A stretch of 6,530 bases of DNA. It comes from Coriobacteriia bacterium (GTDB taxonomy: Bacteria; Actinomycetota; Coriobacteriia; Anaerosomatales; SLCP01). Of this stretch, positions 1-6,517 are shown piece by piece. The stretch is taken from NCBI GenBank assembly GCA_007123455.1, contig SKKZ01000229.1, positions 1-6,530 of the forward strand. The letters run 5' to 3'. The stretch's first letter is position 1. Each line of letters starts with the position of its first letter. Under the pieces are notes generated by a model, which did no database searches, had not been told where the DNA came from, and was given only the letters and a program-made list of their open reading frames with translations. The position numbers and the translations under genes are program-made.

Positions 1-1734
1 CTCACGGAGATCAGCGACCTGCGTGACGAGTCGGACCGCAAGGGCATGCGCGTCGTCATCGAGCTCAAGCAAGCGTGCATCCCACAGGTCGTGCTCAACA
101 AGCTCTACAAGCACACGCCGCTACAGACGGGCTTCGGCGTCATCATGCTCGCGCTCGTTGACGGCGTTCCCCGCACGCTCACGCTGCCCCAGGTCCTTCA
201 CCACTACATCGACTTCCAGAAGGAGGTCATCACTCGCAGGACGCAGTTCGAGCTGCGCAAGGCCGAGGAGCGCGCACACATCCTCGACGGATACGTCATA
301 GCGCTCGACAACATCGACGAGGTCATTAAGATCATCAGGGGCAGCGCCGATGACAGCGAGGCAAAGGGACGGTTGATCGAGCGCTTCGGCTTGTCCGAGG
401 CGCAGACCGACGCCATCCTCGAGATGCGCCTGCGCCGCCTGACGGGTCTGGAGCGCAACAAGATCGAGGAGGAACTTGCCGGGCTGCGCGAGCGAATCGC
501 GTGGTTCAAGCAGGTCCTCGGCGACGTCACCCTCGTGCTTCAGATCATCAAGGAAGAGATGGCCGAGATCCGTGCGAAGTTCGCTGACGAGCGCCGCACG
601 GAGATCACCGGGGTCGCTCACGACCTCGATGTCGAAGACCTTATCGCCGAGGAGGACATGGTCGTCACCATCACGCAGGCCGGCTACGTCAAGCGCCTCC
701 CGGTCGCGACGTTCCGCCAGCAGAAGCGAGGCGGCAAGGGAGTAGCGGGGACCAACCTGCGGGAGAATGACTTCGTCGAGCACCTCTTCATCAGCTCTAC
801 ACACGATTACGTGCTCTTCTTCTCGACGGCGGGCAAGGTCTACCGTCTCAAAGTGCACGAGCTCCCGGTCGGTTCGCGCCACGCACGTGGGACGGCCATC
901 GTGAACCTGCTGCCGTTCGCGCAAGACGAGCGTATCGCGGCCGTCATCAACACCCGCGAGTTCTCGCCCGACGACTACCTGCTCTTCGCCACGAAGCACG
1001 GCATGAGCAAGAAGACGGCGATGGACGCATACGACCGCAGCCGCCGCGACGGCATCATCGCGATCAACCTGCGCGACGAGGACGAACTCATCAGCGTACG
1101 CCGGGTGCGCACCGGCGAGCGCGTCGCCATGGTCTCGACAGCGGGCAAGGCCATCGTGTGGGACGAGGGCGACGCACGACCGATGGGCCGCGACACCATG
1201 GGAGTCAAGGGCATGGCGCTCAAGACCGGCGAGTCGGTGCTCGGAATGGAGATCGCGCCAGAGGGCAGCGAGCTCTTCGTCGTCACCGAGCGCGGCTACG
1301 GAAAGCGCACCCCCATCGCCGAGTACCCGATTCAGAAGCGTGGCGGCATGGGAGTGAAGACGATCCAGGTCACGCCCAAGAAGGGACCCCTTGCCGGCAT
1401 GAAGGTAGTGCAGCCCGATCACGAGTTGATGCTCATCTCCGACGAGGGCGTGGTCATTCGTGTGCGCGCCGAGGACGTTTCGCGACTCGGTCGCTCGACA
1501 CAGGGCGTCAAGGTGATGAACGTCTCGCAGTCCGACCGGGTCCGAGGCATCGCCCGCGTCTCTTCGAGCAAGAAGCGCAAGGCCAAGGGAGTTGCGGAGG
1601 GGCAGGGTCTGCTCGTGCCGGAACAGGAGGGCGCCGCTGCGCCGACGTGTCCGGCCCCGGCTTCCGATGCCGATCGTGAGGCTGCTGCCGAGGAACTGGC
1701 CAGCGAGGAGTTCGAGGACCTCAGCGAGGAGTAA
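1..1734 (+). CDS. gyrA: DNA gyrase subunit A, 3' part (5' end outside window)
   Basis: This is the A subunit of DNA gyrase, the type IIA topoisomerase that introduces negative supercoils into DNA using ATP hydrolysed by GyrB. The window enters in frame and holds 577 codons of a protein usually about 800-860 residues long, so the winged-helix domain and active-site tyrosine lie upstream. Visible first is the family motif DLRDESDR (fragment residues 6-13), then IELK and LYKHTPLQ, then the long helical tower and coiled coil (about 60-205). From about residue 220 to 520 comes the C-terminal beta-pinwheel that wraps DNA, with six recognisable blade repeats. The first blade carries the GyrA box as QKRGGKG (bases 721-741), with Lys in place of the usual second-position Arg. 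A second box-like motif, QKRGGMG, lies in blade five (1333-1353). After blade six come a basic patch (SSSKKRKAKG), a low-complexity Ala/Pro linker and an acidic tail ending EEFEDLSEE. The pinwheel and GyrA box favour GyrA over ParC. Confidence 0.97.
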   Translation, partial: LTEISDLRDESDRKGMRVVIELKQACIPQVVLNKLYKHTPLQTGFGVIMLALVDGVPRTLTLPQVLHHYIDFQKEVITRRTQFELRKAEERAHILDGYVIALDNIDEVIKIIRGSADDSEAKGRLIERFGLSEAQTDAILEMRLRRLTGLERNKIEEELAGLRERIAWFKQVLGDVTLVLQIIKEEMAEIRAKFADERRTEITGVAHDLDVEDLIAEEDMVVTITQAGYVKRLPVATFRQQKRGGKGVAGTNLRENDFVEHLFISSTHDYVLFFSTAGKVYRLKVHELPVGSRHARGTAIVNLLPFAQDERIAAVINTREFSPDDYLLFATKHGMSKKTAMDAYDRSRRDGIIAINLRDEDELISVRRVRTGERVAMVSTAGKAIVWDEGDARPMGRDTMGVKGMALKTGESVLGMEIAPEGSELFVVTERGYGKRTPIAEYPIQKRGGMGVKTIQVTPKKGPLAGMKVVQPDHELMLISDEGVVIRVRAEDVSRLGRSTQGVKVMNVSQSDRVRGIARVSSSKKRKAKGVAEGQGLLVPEQEGAAAPTCPAPASDADREAAAEELASEEFEDLSEE

Positions 1735-1745
1735 GGTCTGCTGAC

Positions 1746-2486
1746 ATGCCCCCCACTGGCCTCGACGGACGTGTCCGTGCGCTCCTGTTCGACCTCGATG
1801 GAACACTCATCGACACGGTGGCGCTCATCCTGAGCTCGTTTCGCCATGCGACAACCCAGGTTCTCGGCAGCCCGCTGCCCGACGAAACGTTGATGCGCAA
1901 CGTCGGCGTGCCGCTTGCTATACAGATGCGGGAGTTCGCCCCCGACCACACCGATGAGCTTCTGCGCGTGTACCGGGAGCACAACTCGCGCATACACGAT
2001 GACATGGTGGCCGAGTATCCGGGGACACGAGAGATCCTCGAGCAGCTCGCCGGACGCGGCTTCCCGATGGGTGTCGTGACCTCAAAAGGTACGCCGATGG
2101 CGTGGCGCGGTCTCGATGCGTTCGGTATCGGAGGGTTCTTCGAGGTGGTCATCACCTCCGATGACGTACATATATATAAGCCCGATCCGTTCCCGTTGCT
2201 GCGGGCCGCCGAGCTCATAGGCGTCCCGGCCGAGGAGTGCCTCTATCTCGGCGACAGCCCGCACGACATGTCGGCGGCCATCGCGGCAGGGTCGGTTCCG
2301 GTCGCTGCCTTGTGGGGCGCGTTCGGATCGGAGGCGGTGCTCGCACCGGGACCGGAGTTCGCCCTCGGCTCGATCCGCGAACTGCCGCGGCTCCTCGATG
2401 GCGAGAGCGAGGAGTTCCGCGTGACCCGAGCACGAGCGGAGGGTTCGACCGGGCGCGCTCGTGCCCGTAGGCGGAGGAAGATGTGA
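1746..2486 (+). CDS. HAD-superfamily phosphatase, PpaX/Gph-like
   Basis: This is a 246-residue haloacid-dehalogenase-family hydrolase, cytoplasmic, with no signal peptide or membrane segment. All four HAD motifs are present: motif I FDLDGTLID (15-23, nucleophile Asp16 and acid/base Asp18), motif II VVTSK (110-114), the motif III lysine in IYKPDP (Lys145) and motif IV LGDSPHD (168-174, Asp170 and Asp174 binding Mg2+). The helical cap between motifs I and II (about 24-90) is the C1 type of pyrophosphatase PpaX and phosphoglycolate phosphatase Gph. The closest match by motif wording is PpaX/Gph, but sequence alone does not fix the substrate. The ATG at 1746 is the only sensible start: it lies 11 bases after the gyrA stop with AAGG at 1733-1736 upstream, and motif I follows too soon for a later start. 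The C-terminus is unusual: after residue 228 it becomes a very basic tail (RARARRRRKM) that the fold does not need. Confidence 0.9.
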   Translation: MPPTGLDGRVRALLFDLDGTLIDTVALILSSFRHATTQVLGSPLPDETLMRNVGVPLAIQMREFAPDHTDELLRVYREHNSRIHDDMVAEYPGTREILEQLAGRGFPMGVVTSKGTPMAWRGLDAFGIGGFFEVVITSDDVHIYKPDPFPLLRAAELIGVPAEECLYLGDSPHDMSAAIAAGSVPVAALWGAFGSEAVLAPGPEFALGSIRELPRLLDGESEEFRVTRARAEGSTGRARARRRRKM

Positions 2487-2511
2487 GACGGTGAGTACGC
2501 CGGTGAACTCG

Positions 2512-2517
2512 AGGAGG
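2512..2517 (+). promoter_or_regulatory. Strong ribosome binding site of the adaptor gene
   Basis: A perfect AGGAGG stands 5 bases before the GTG at 2523 and fixes that start codon. Two other GTG triplets upstream (2491 and 2503) are in a different frame. It is one of the two strongest Shine-Dalgarno sequences in the window, which suggests the efflux genes are translated independently of the upstream phosphatase. Confidence 0.8.
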
Positions 2518-2522
2518 AGAAC

Positions 2523-4001
2523 GTGTCGTCGAGAAGCAAAGTGATAGCAGCGCTGGTCGTCCTGGTAGCGGTCGGAGCCGTTACCGCGGTGATCGCGTTC
2601 GGAGCGACAGGTCCTTCGGTCGAGGTCGAAACGGTCTCCGTGGACGTGCGGGACCTTGCGGTCTCGGTGACCGCATCGGGTCGTGTCGAGTCTAGTGCCC
2701 GGGCGGACGTCTTCCCCCCGACCGCGGGCGTCCTCGCCGAGGTAAACGTGACCGACGGCCAGGAAGTGATGCGCGGTACCGTGCTGGCTATCATGGACAC
2801 AGCGCCACTCGAGATAGCTGTCGCCCAGGCCGAGGCGGGGCTTGCCCAGGCCGAGGCGGGGCTCGCGTCCGTCGACGATCAGGCCCCGTCGAGTGCCGAG
2901 GTCGCTGCTGCGAGGGCCTCGACGGATGCGGCGTGGGCCGCATACCGTTCAGCTCAGGCGGCCGCAGGCGCGGTGTCGGCCCAGGCGCCGTCGCAATCCG
3001 ATCTCGATGCCGCTGCCGCGGCCACCCGCGCGGCTCGAACCGCCTACGAGCAGGCAGACCAGGCGTACGAGGCACTCAGGACAGCCTCCGCCGCATTGCC
3101 GGTAGCCGAGAACCTGGATGCGCTCGGCGGAGCTGAGGTGGCACGCGATCAGGCATACGCCGCGTATCTCGGCGCACAATCCACCGAACGCCAGCTCCGC
3201 TCCGCAGACTTCTCAAGCCAGCAGTCTGCGGCAGACGCCGGCGTCGACCAGGCCTACGCGGCGTATCTGGGTGCCAAGGCACAACAGGAGAAGCTCGAGG
3301 GGCTCGACCTCTCACCGCAGCGCAGGTCAGCCCGGGCCGCAGTCGACCAGGCACGTGAGGCGCTTGCCACAGCCGAGGACAACCTTGCGAGCGCCGAACT
3401 GGTGGCGCCTATTGACGGGGTCGTGCTTTTCAATCCGATCGGCACTCCCGCAGCCGACGGGTCGGCACCGAAGGCAGCGCCGGATGCCGGCGTCGCCCCG
3501 CAGGCCGCACCCTTCACAGTGGTCCAGCTCGACTCGACGCGCTTCACCGCGGAGGTCGACGAGGTCGACATAGATCTCGTGAGAACAGGGATGAACGCAA
3601 CGGTTCGCCTCGACGCGTTCCCGGATCGCTCCTTCGAGACCACCGTCTCCGAGATCAGGCCCGCCGCGACGCTGACGCCGACCGGCGGGACGGTGTTCCC
3701 GGTGTATCTGAGCCTGTCGGGGACGGACGCCACGATACTTCTCGGCATGAAAGGCGATGCGACCATCGAGGTCAGCCGCGTCGAGGACGTGATCACCGTT
3801 CCGATAGAGGCGCTCTTCGACGAAGCGGGGGAGACCTTCGTTTACCTCGTGAAGGATAATCGTCTCGTGCGCACGCGTGTCGATATCGGCACGCTTACCG
3901 AGACTGCGGTCGAGATAGTCTCGGGCGTGTCAGCCGGTGACGAGGTCGCTCTCTCCAGTGCGACCGAGTTCGAGGACGGCATGGCCGTCCGCGTGCGGTA
4001 G
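2523..4001 (+). CDS. Efflux periplasmic-adaptor (MacA/HlyD-type membrane fusion) protein
   Basis: This 492-residue adaptor belongs to the membrane fusion protein family that partners MacB-type ABC exporters. One N-terminal membrane segment (about 7-26, VIAALVVLVAVGAVTAVIAF) anchors it, with no lipobox cysteine. The first lipoyl half-domain follows (about 58-97, with the turn VNVTDGQEV). A long Ala/Gln-rich helical hairpin (about 98-293) comes next, and the second lipoyl half opens with the signature APIDGVV (295-301). Beta-barrel and membrane-proximal domains complete the protein (about 331-492, with VPIEALF and a VRVR end). It is longer than typical MacA (about 370 residues), chiefly through an enlarged hairpin and an Ala/Pro-rich insert at about 307-330 inside the second lipoyl half. 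Next downstream are the ATPase and permease genes of the same exporter. A MacA homologue is the best description; the substrate is unknown. Whether an outer-membrane partner exists depends on the cell envelope, and no TolC-like gene is in the window. Confidence 0.9.
   Translation: MSSRSKVIAALVVLVAVGAVTAVIAFGATGPSVEVETVSVDVRDLAVSVTASGRVESSARADVFPPTAGVLAEVNVTDGQEVMRGTVLAIMDTAPLEIAVAQAEAGLAQAEAGLASVDDQAPSSAEVAAARASTDAAWAAYRSAQAAAGAVSAQAPSQSDLDAAAAATRAARTAYEQADQAYEALRTASAALPVAENLDALGGAEVARDQAYAAYLGAQSTERQLRSADFSSQQSAADAGVDQAYAAYLGAKAQQEKLEGLDLSPQRRSARAAVDQAREALATAEDNLASAELVAPIDGVVLFNPIGTPAADGSAPKAAPDAGVAPQAAPFTVVQLDSTRFTAEVDEVDIDLVRTGMNATVRLDAFPDRSFETTVSEIRPAATLTPTGGTVFPVYLSLSGTDATILLGMKGDATIEVSRVEDVITVPIEALFDEAGETFVYLVKDNRLVRTRVDIGTLTETAVEIVSGVSAGDEVALSSATEFEDGMAVRVR
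2823..2864 (+). repeat. Two-copy 21-base tandem repeat inside the adaptor gene
   Basis: Bases 2823-2843 and 2844-2864 are two adjacent copies of a 21-base unit that differ only at the last base (T versus C). Each encodes AQAEAGL (residues 101-107 and 108-114), one heptad each, at the beginning of the coiled-coil hairpin. Near-identity at the DNA level points to a recent slippage or unequal-crossover duplication that keeps both frame and heptad register. Confidence 0.9.
3147..3404 (+). repeat. 33-residue internal repeat in the adaptor coiled coil
   Basis: The peptide DQAYAAYLGA begins at residue 209 and again at 242, and a related DQAREALATA begins at 275, so the spacing is exactly 33 residues (99 bases) twice. 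Looser relatives start at residues 179 (DQAYEALRTA) and 135 (DAAWAAYRSA). The first two peptides are identical over 10 residues, yet 6 of the 10 codons differ at the third position, so this is an old duplication kept at protein level. Thirty-three residues equal three hendecads, a natural period for an extended alpha-helical coiled coil. Confidence 0.85.
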
Positions 4002-4011
4002 GCGAGCGCAC

Positions 4012-4806
4012 GTGCCCGAGTCGGCAAACAGGGCGATTCCCGGACCGTGTGACGAGACACGTGTCGTGCTCGAGGCACGGGGCGTTTCCAAGTGCTATCA
4101 CCTCGGCGAGGTCGAGGTGCACGCGCTGCGTGGCGTAGACCTGTCGATCTGTGAAGGGCGCATGCTCTCACTCATGGGGCCGAGCGGGTCGGGCAAGTCC
4201 ACGCTCATGCACATCATCGGGCTGCTCGACCGTCCGAGCGAAGGGAGCGTGATAGTCGAGAGCGAAGAGGTCTCGGCGATGGCGCCCAACGAGCTCGCGG
4301 CGGTGCGTAACCGTCGCATCGGCTTCGTCTTCCAATCGTTCAACCTGCTGTCCCGGACGACAGCGCTCGCCAATGTCGAGCTCCCGCTGGTGTATGCGGG
4401 CGTTTCCGGGACCGAGCGATCGCGCAGGGCGCGCGCCGCGCTCGAGCGGGTGGGACTCGGTGACCGCATGGGCCATCTGCCCAACCAGCTCTCCGGGGGA
4501 CAGCAGCAGCGCGTAGCGATCGCCCGCGCACTCGTGACCGAGCCGTCTATCGTGCTCGCAGACGAGCCCACCGGCAACCTCGACTCGGTCTCGGGCGTCG
4601 ACGTCATGACTATCCTGCAGGACCTCAACGCCCACGGCATAACCGTGGTGCTGGTGACGCATGACGACACCGTCGCCCGGCATGCCGAGCGGATCGTGCG
4701 CCTCCGGGACGGTCGCGTCGTAGCCGATGATCCCGTGGCCGATCGCATCTGGGCGGCCGACCGGCGCGATGAGGTCGTGGAGGAAGCGGGGGGTGTGCAG
4801 GCGTGA
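4012..4806 (+). CDS. ABC transporter ATP-binding protein, MacB/LolD type
   Basis: This is the cytoplasmic ATPase of the exporter. With the GTG at 4012 it has 264 residues and every nucleotide-binding element: Walker A GPSGSGKST (56-64), Q-loop Gln108 in FVFQSFNLL, signature LSGGQQQR (160-167), Walker B VLADEP (181-186) with catalytic Glu185, D-loop GNLD (188-191) and switch His217. The wording around these motifs (GLLDRP, RIGFVFQ, DEPTGNLDS) is that of the MacB/LolD/FtsE subfamily, which powers mechanotransmission exporters. It is a separate protein rather than fused to the permease as in E. coli MacB. The start is uncertain: 4012 follows the adaptor stop by 10 bases with only a weak AGGCGAG upstream, while a GTG at 4066 would remove an 18-residue leader and begin VLEARGVSKCY, close to the usual family start. 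An upstream in-frame GTG at 3937 lies inside the adaptor gene and is unlikely. The stop overlaps the permease start. Confidence 0.93.
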   Translation: MPESANRAIPGPCDETRVVLEARGVSKCYHLGEVEVHALRGVDLSICEGRMLSLMGPSGSGKSTLMHIIGLLDRPSEGSVIVESEEVSAMAPNELAAVRNRRIGFVFQSFNLLSRTTALANVELPLVYAGVSGTERSRRARAALERVGLGDRMGHLPNQLSGGQQQRVAIARALVTEPSIVLADEPTGNLDSVSGVDVMTILQDLNAHGITVVLVTHDDTVARHAERIVRLRDGRVVADDPVADRIWAADRRDEVVEEAGGVQA

Positions 4807-5996
4807 ACTTCGTCGAAAGCATCCGCATCGCACTTCGCGCGCTCAATGCGAACAAGGTGCGCAGTGCGCTTACCATGCTCGGAGTGATCATCGGCGTGGC
4901 TGCGGTCATCCTGCTCGTCGCTATCGGCACCGGTGTCCAGGACGAGATCACCGGCTCGATCGAGGGCCTCGGCTCCAACCTTATCTTCGTCTTCGCCGGC
5001 AACTTCGAGGAGGGCCCCGGTGGGGGAGGCCCCGGGGGCAGCTCGGTCCGGTCGTTCTCGATAGAGGACGCCGACCTGCTCCAGCGCAGGCTCGGGTCGG
5101 AGCACGCGGTCGTGCCTGTGGTGCAGGGGCCGCTCACATTGCGCGTAGGTAATCGCACGATGCGCACGACAGTGGCCGCCGCAAACGAGAACGCCGGCGA
5201 CGTGTTCAGCGCGGATTACGTCGGTGGCAGGGGCTATCGTCGTAGCGAGGTCTCGGCGAGCGCGCGGGTCGTCGTCATCGGTGCTACCGTGCGCGACCGC
5301 CTGTTCCCCAATCAGGATCCGGTCGGTCAGACGATGAGCATAAACGGGCAGCGGTTCAACGTCATCGGGCACGTCGCTGCCCAGGGCGGTTCTCTCACCG
5401 GCGACCAGGACAACCAGGTATTCATGCCGATCACGGCTGCGCAGCGCCTTCTCGGCACCACCGACGTCGGGCTCATCGCCGTGAAAGCCGCGACCGCCGA
5501 TGACGTCGAGATTCTCCAGCAGCGCATCCGGCAGGTGCTTACTCCGCGCTTCGGCGACGAGTTCAGCGTCTTCTCGCAGGAGCAGACGCTCGGTATCTTC
5601 CAGCAGATCCTCGGCACGCTCACCTTCATGCTGGCCGGCATCGCGGGGATATCGCTCCTGGTCGGGGGCATCGGCATCATGAATATCATGCTGGTGAGCG
5701 TGAGTGAGCGAACACGTGAGATCGGCATTCGCAAGGCGGTGGGAGCGCGCACCTACGACATCATGAGCCAGTTCGTCATCGAAGCGGTCACGCTCTCGGT
5801 CGCCGGCGGCGCCGTCGGCATCGCGCTCGGCGCGATCGGAGCCCAGATACTGACTGAGTGGGTGCCGACCGAGGTCACGGTGTGGGCAGTGGCGCTCGCT
5901 TTCACGTTCTCGGCAGGTGTGGGGATCTTCTTCGGCGTGTATCCGGCGTACAAGGCTTCGCGTCTCGATCCGATCGAGGCCCTGCGATACGAGTGA
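4803..5996 (+). CDS. ABC transporter permease, FtsX/MacB type
   Basis: This 397-residue permease is the membrane partner of the preceding ATPase. It shows the MacB pattern: an N-terminal amphipathic stretch and first membrane helix (about 22-42, in SALTMLGVIIGVAAVILLVA), a large extracytoplasmic domain (about 45-268), then three membrane helices (about 272-298, 326-350 and 358-380). The family signature after helix two, GGIGIMNIMLVSVSERTREI (288-307), is intact and continues GIRKAVGA; the end YPAYKASRLDPIEALRYE is also typical. The extracytoplasmic region, roughly 225 residues, is about the size found in MacB. It carries an acidic then glycine-rich insert FEEGPGGGGPGGSS (68-81). The GTG start at 4803 overlaps the ATPase stop as GTGA, so translation is probably coupled; a G-run at 4788-4793 is the only nearby ribosome-binding candidate. 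The adaptor two genes upstream supports a MacAB-like exporter. Antibiotic, peptide or lipid substrates are all possible. Confidence 0.93.
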   Translation: MNFVESIRIALRALNANKVRSALTMLGVIIGVAAVILLVAIGTGVQDEITGSIEGLGSNLIFVFAGNFEEGPGGGGPGGSSVRSFSIEDADLLQRRLGSEHAVVPVVQGPLTLRVGNRTMRTTVAAANENAGDVFSADYVGGRGYRRSEVSASARVVVIGATVRDRLFPNQDPVGQTMSINGQRFNVIGHVAAQGGSLTGDQDNQVFMPITAAQRLLGTTDVGLIAVKAATADDVEILQQRIRQVLTPRFGDEFSVFSQEQTLGIFQQILGTLTFMLAGIAGISLLVGGIGIMNIMLVSVSERTREIGIRKAVGARTYDIMSQFVIEAVTLSVAGGAVGIALGAIGAQILTEWVPTEVTVWAVALAFTFSAGVGIFFGVYPAYKASRLDPIEALRYE

Positions 5997-6009
5997 TACG
6001 GCGCGGTGC

Positions 6010-6504
6010 CTAGCCCTGGAAGTCCTCCGGGTCGACACCATCGAGGAACTCGCGGAACTGCTCGACCTGGGTCTCCTCGTCTTCTTCGATGACCTCCACC
6101 ACGGCCGCCTCGTCGAGCACCTCTTCGGAAATGAAGATCGGAGCTCCGGTGCGCACCGCGAGCGCGATCGAGTCGCTCGGCCGGGCATCGACCTCCATGC
6201 GTATGTCGCCGGGGCCGGACAGCACTATGAGGGCATAGAAGGTGCCGCTCTCGATGCGGGTGATCTCGATCCGGGACACCTGGGCTCCGAGCGCCTCGAT
6301 GGCGTCCTTGAGCAGGTCATGTGTCATCGGGCGAGGAGGCGATATTCCTTGAAGGGCGAGCAGGATGGCGGTCGCCTCGTTCTGTCCGATCCAAATCGGC
6401 AGCAGCCGGCCACCTGCCGCATCGTCCTCGACGGGGCGCAGGATGATGACGGGCTGATTGCTTGCCGAGTCGACGCTCAGGCTGGCGATGCCGACGGGAA
6501 TCAT
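6010..6504 (-). CDS. Bifunctional nuclease family protein (BFN/DUF151)
   Basis: This 164-residue cytoplasmic protein matches the bifunctional nuclease (DUF151) family, whose plant members have been reported to have both RNase and DNase activity; the role in bacteria is poorly known. Family landmarks are SNQPVIILRP (15-24), LLPIWIGQNEATAI (34-47), LQGISPPRPMTHDLL (51-65), the SGTFYA strand (86-91) and the highly conserved ARPSDSIALAVRTGAPIFIS (107-126). A very acidic linker (about 128-144) leads to a C-terminal helix EQFREFLDGVDPEDF, the usual family ending, so the protein is complete. The ATG at 6502-6504 (read on the - strand) is supported by an AGGAGG 8 bases upstream. The gene converges on the permease with 13 bases between stop codons and is unlikely to belong functionally to the exporter. 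Its promoter would lie beyond the window edge. Confidence 0.92.
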   Translation of the reverse strand: MIPVGIASLSVDSASNQPVIILRPVEDDAAGGRLLPIWIGQNEATAILLALQGISPPRPMTHDLLKDAIEALGAQVSRIEITRIESGTFYALIVLSGPGDIRMEVDARPSDSIALAVRTGAPIFISEEVLDEAAVVEVIEEDEETQVEQFREFLDGVDPEDFQG

Positions 6505-6511
6505 CTCCCGC

Positions 6512-6517
6512 GCCTCC
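6512..6517 (-). promoter_or_regulatory. Ribosome binding site of the BFN gene
   Basis: Read on the - strand, AGGAGG stands 8 bases upstream of the ATG at 6502-6504, with a second purine run (GGGAG) directly before the start. It decides for this ATG over another ATG at 6521-6523 (- strand), which opens a different frame with no recognisable protein. Confidence 0.7.

Noticed and set aside
1158..1679. A 173-codon + strand frame inside gyrA
   Set aside because: It is a +2 shadow of the GyrA pinwheel, rich in Arg and Gly, without a ribosome binding site or any recognisable motif.
121..1806. A 561-codon open frame on the - strand opposite gyrA
   Set aside because: It lies antisense to an unmistakable gyrA, has no recognisable domains and is rich in Arg, Ala, Leu and His, as expected when a GC-rich gene is read backwards. 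It is a shadow.
2168..2177. TATATATAAG, the most AT-rich spot in the window, as a possible -10 promoter element for the efflux genes
   Set aside because: It encodes the IYK preceding the conserved PDP of HAD motif III, so coding constraint explains much of it. No paired -35 was convincing, and it is about 350 bases from the adaptor start.
3937..4011. Upstream GTG at 3937 as the ATPase start
   Set aside because: It would overlap the adaptor's conserved C-terminal coding region by 65 bases and add 25 residues with no family resemblance; later GTG codons fit better.
5999..6011. GGC...GCC inverted repeat between the convergent genes as a terminator
   Set aside because: The stem is only about 3 base pairs and has no T-run on either strand.
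4098..6188. A 696-codon open frame on the - strand across the ATPase, permease and part of the BFN gene
   Set aside because: It runs opposite two clear ABC genes and through the BFN gene in a different frame. The composition is Arg/Ser/Asp-rich with no domain, so it is an artefact of few stop codons in GC-rich DNA.
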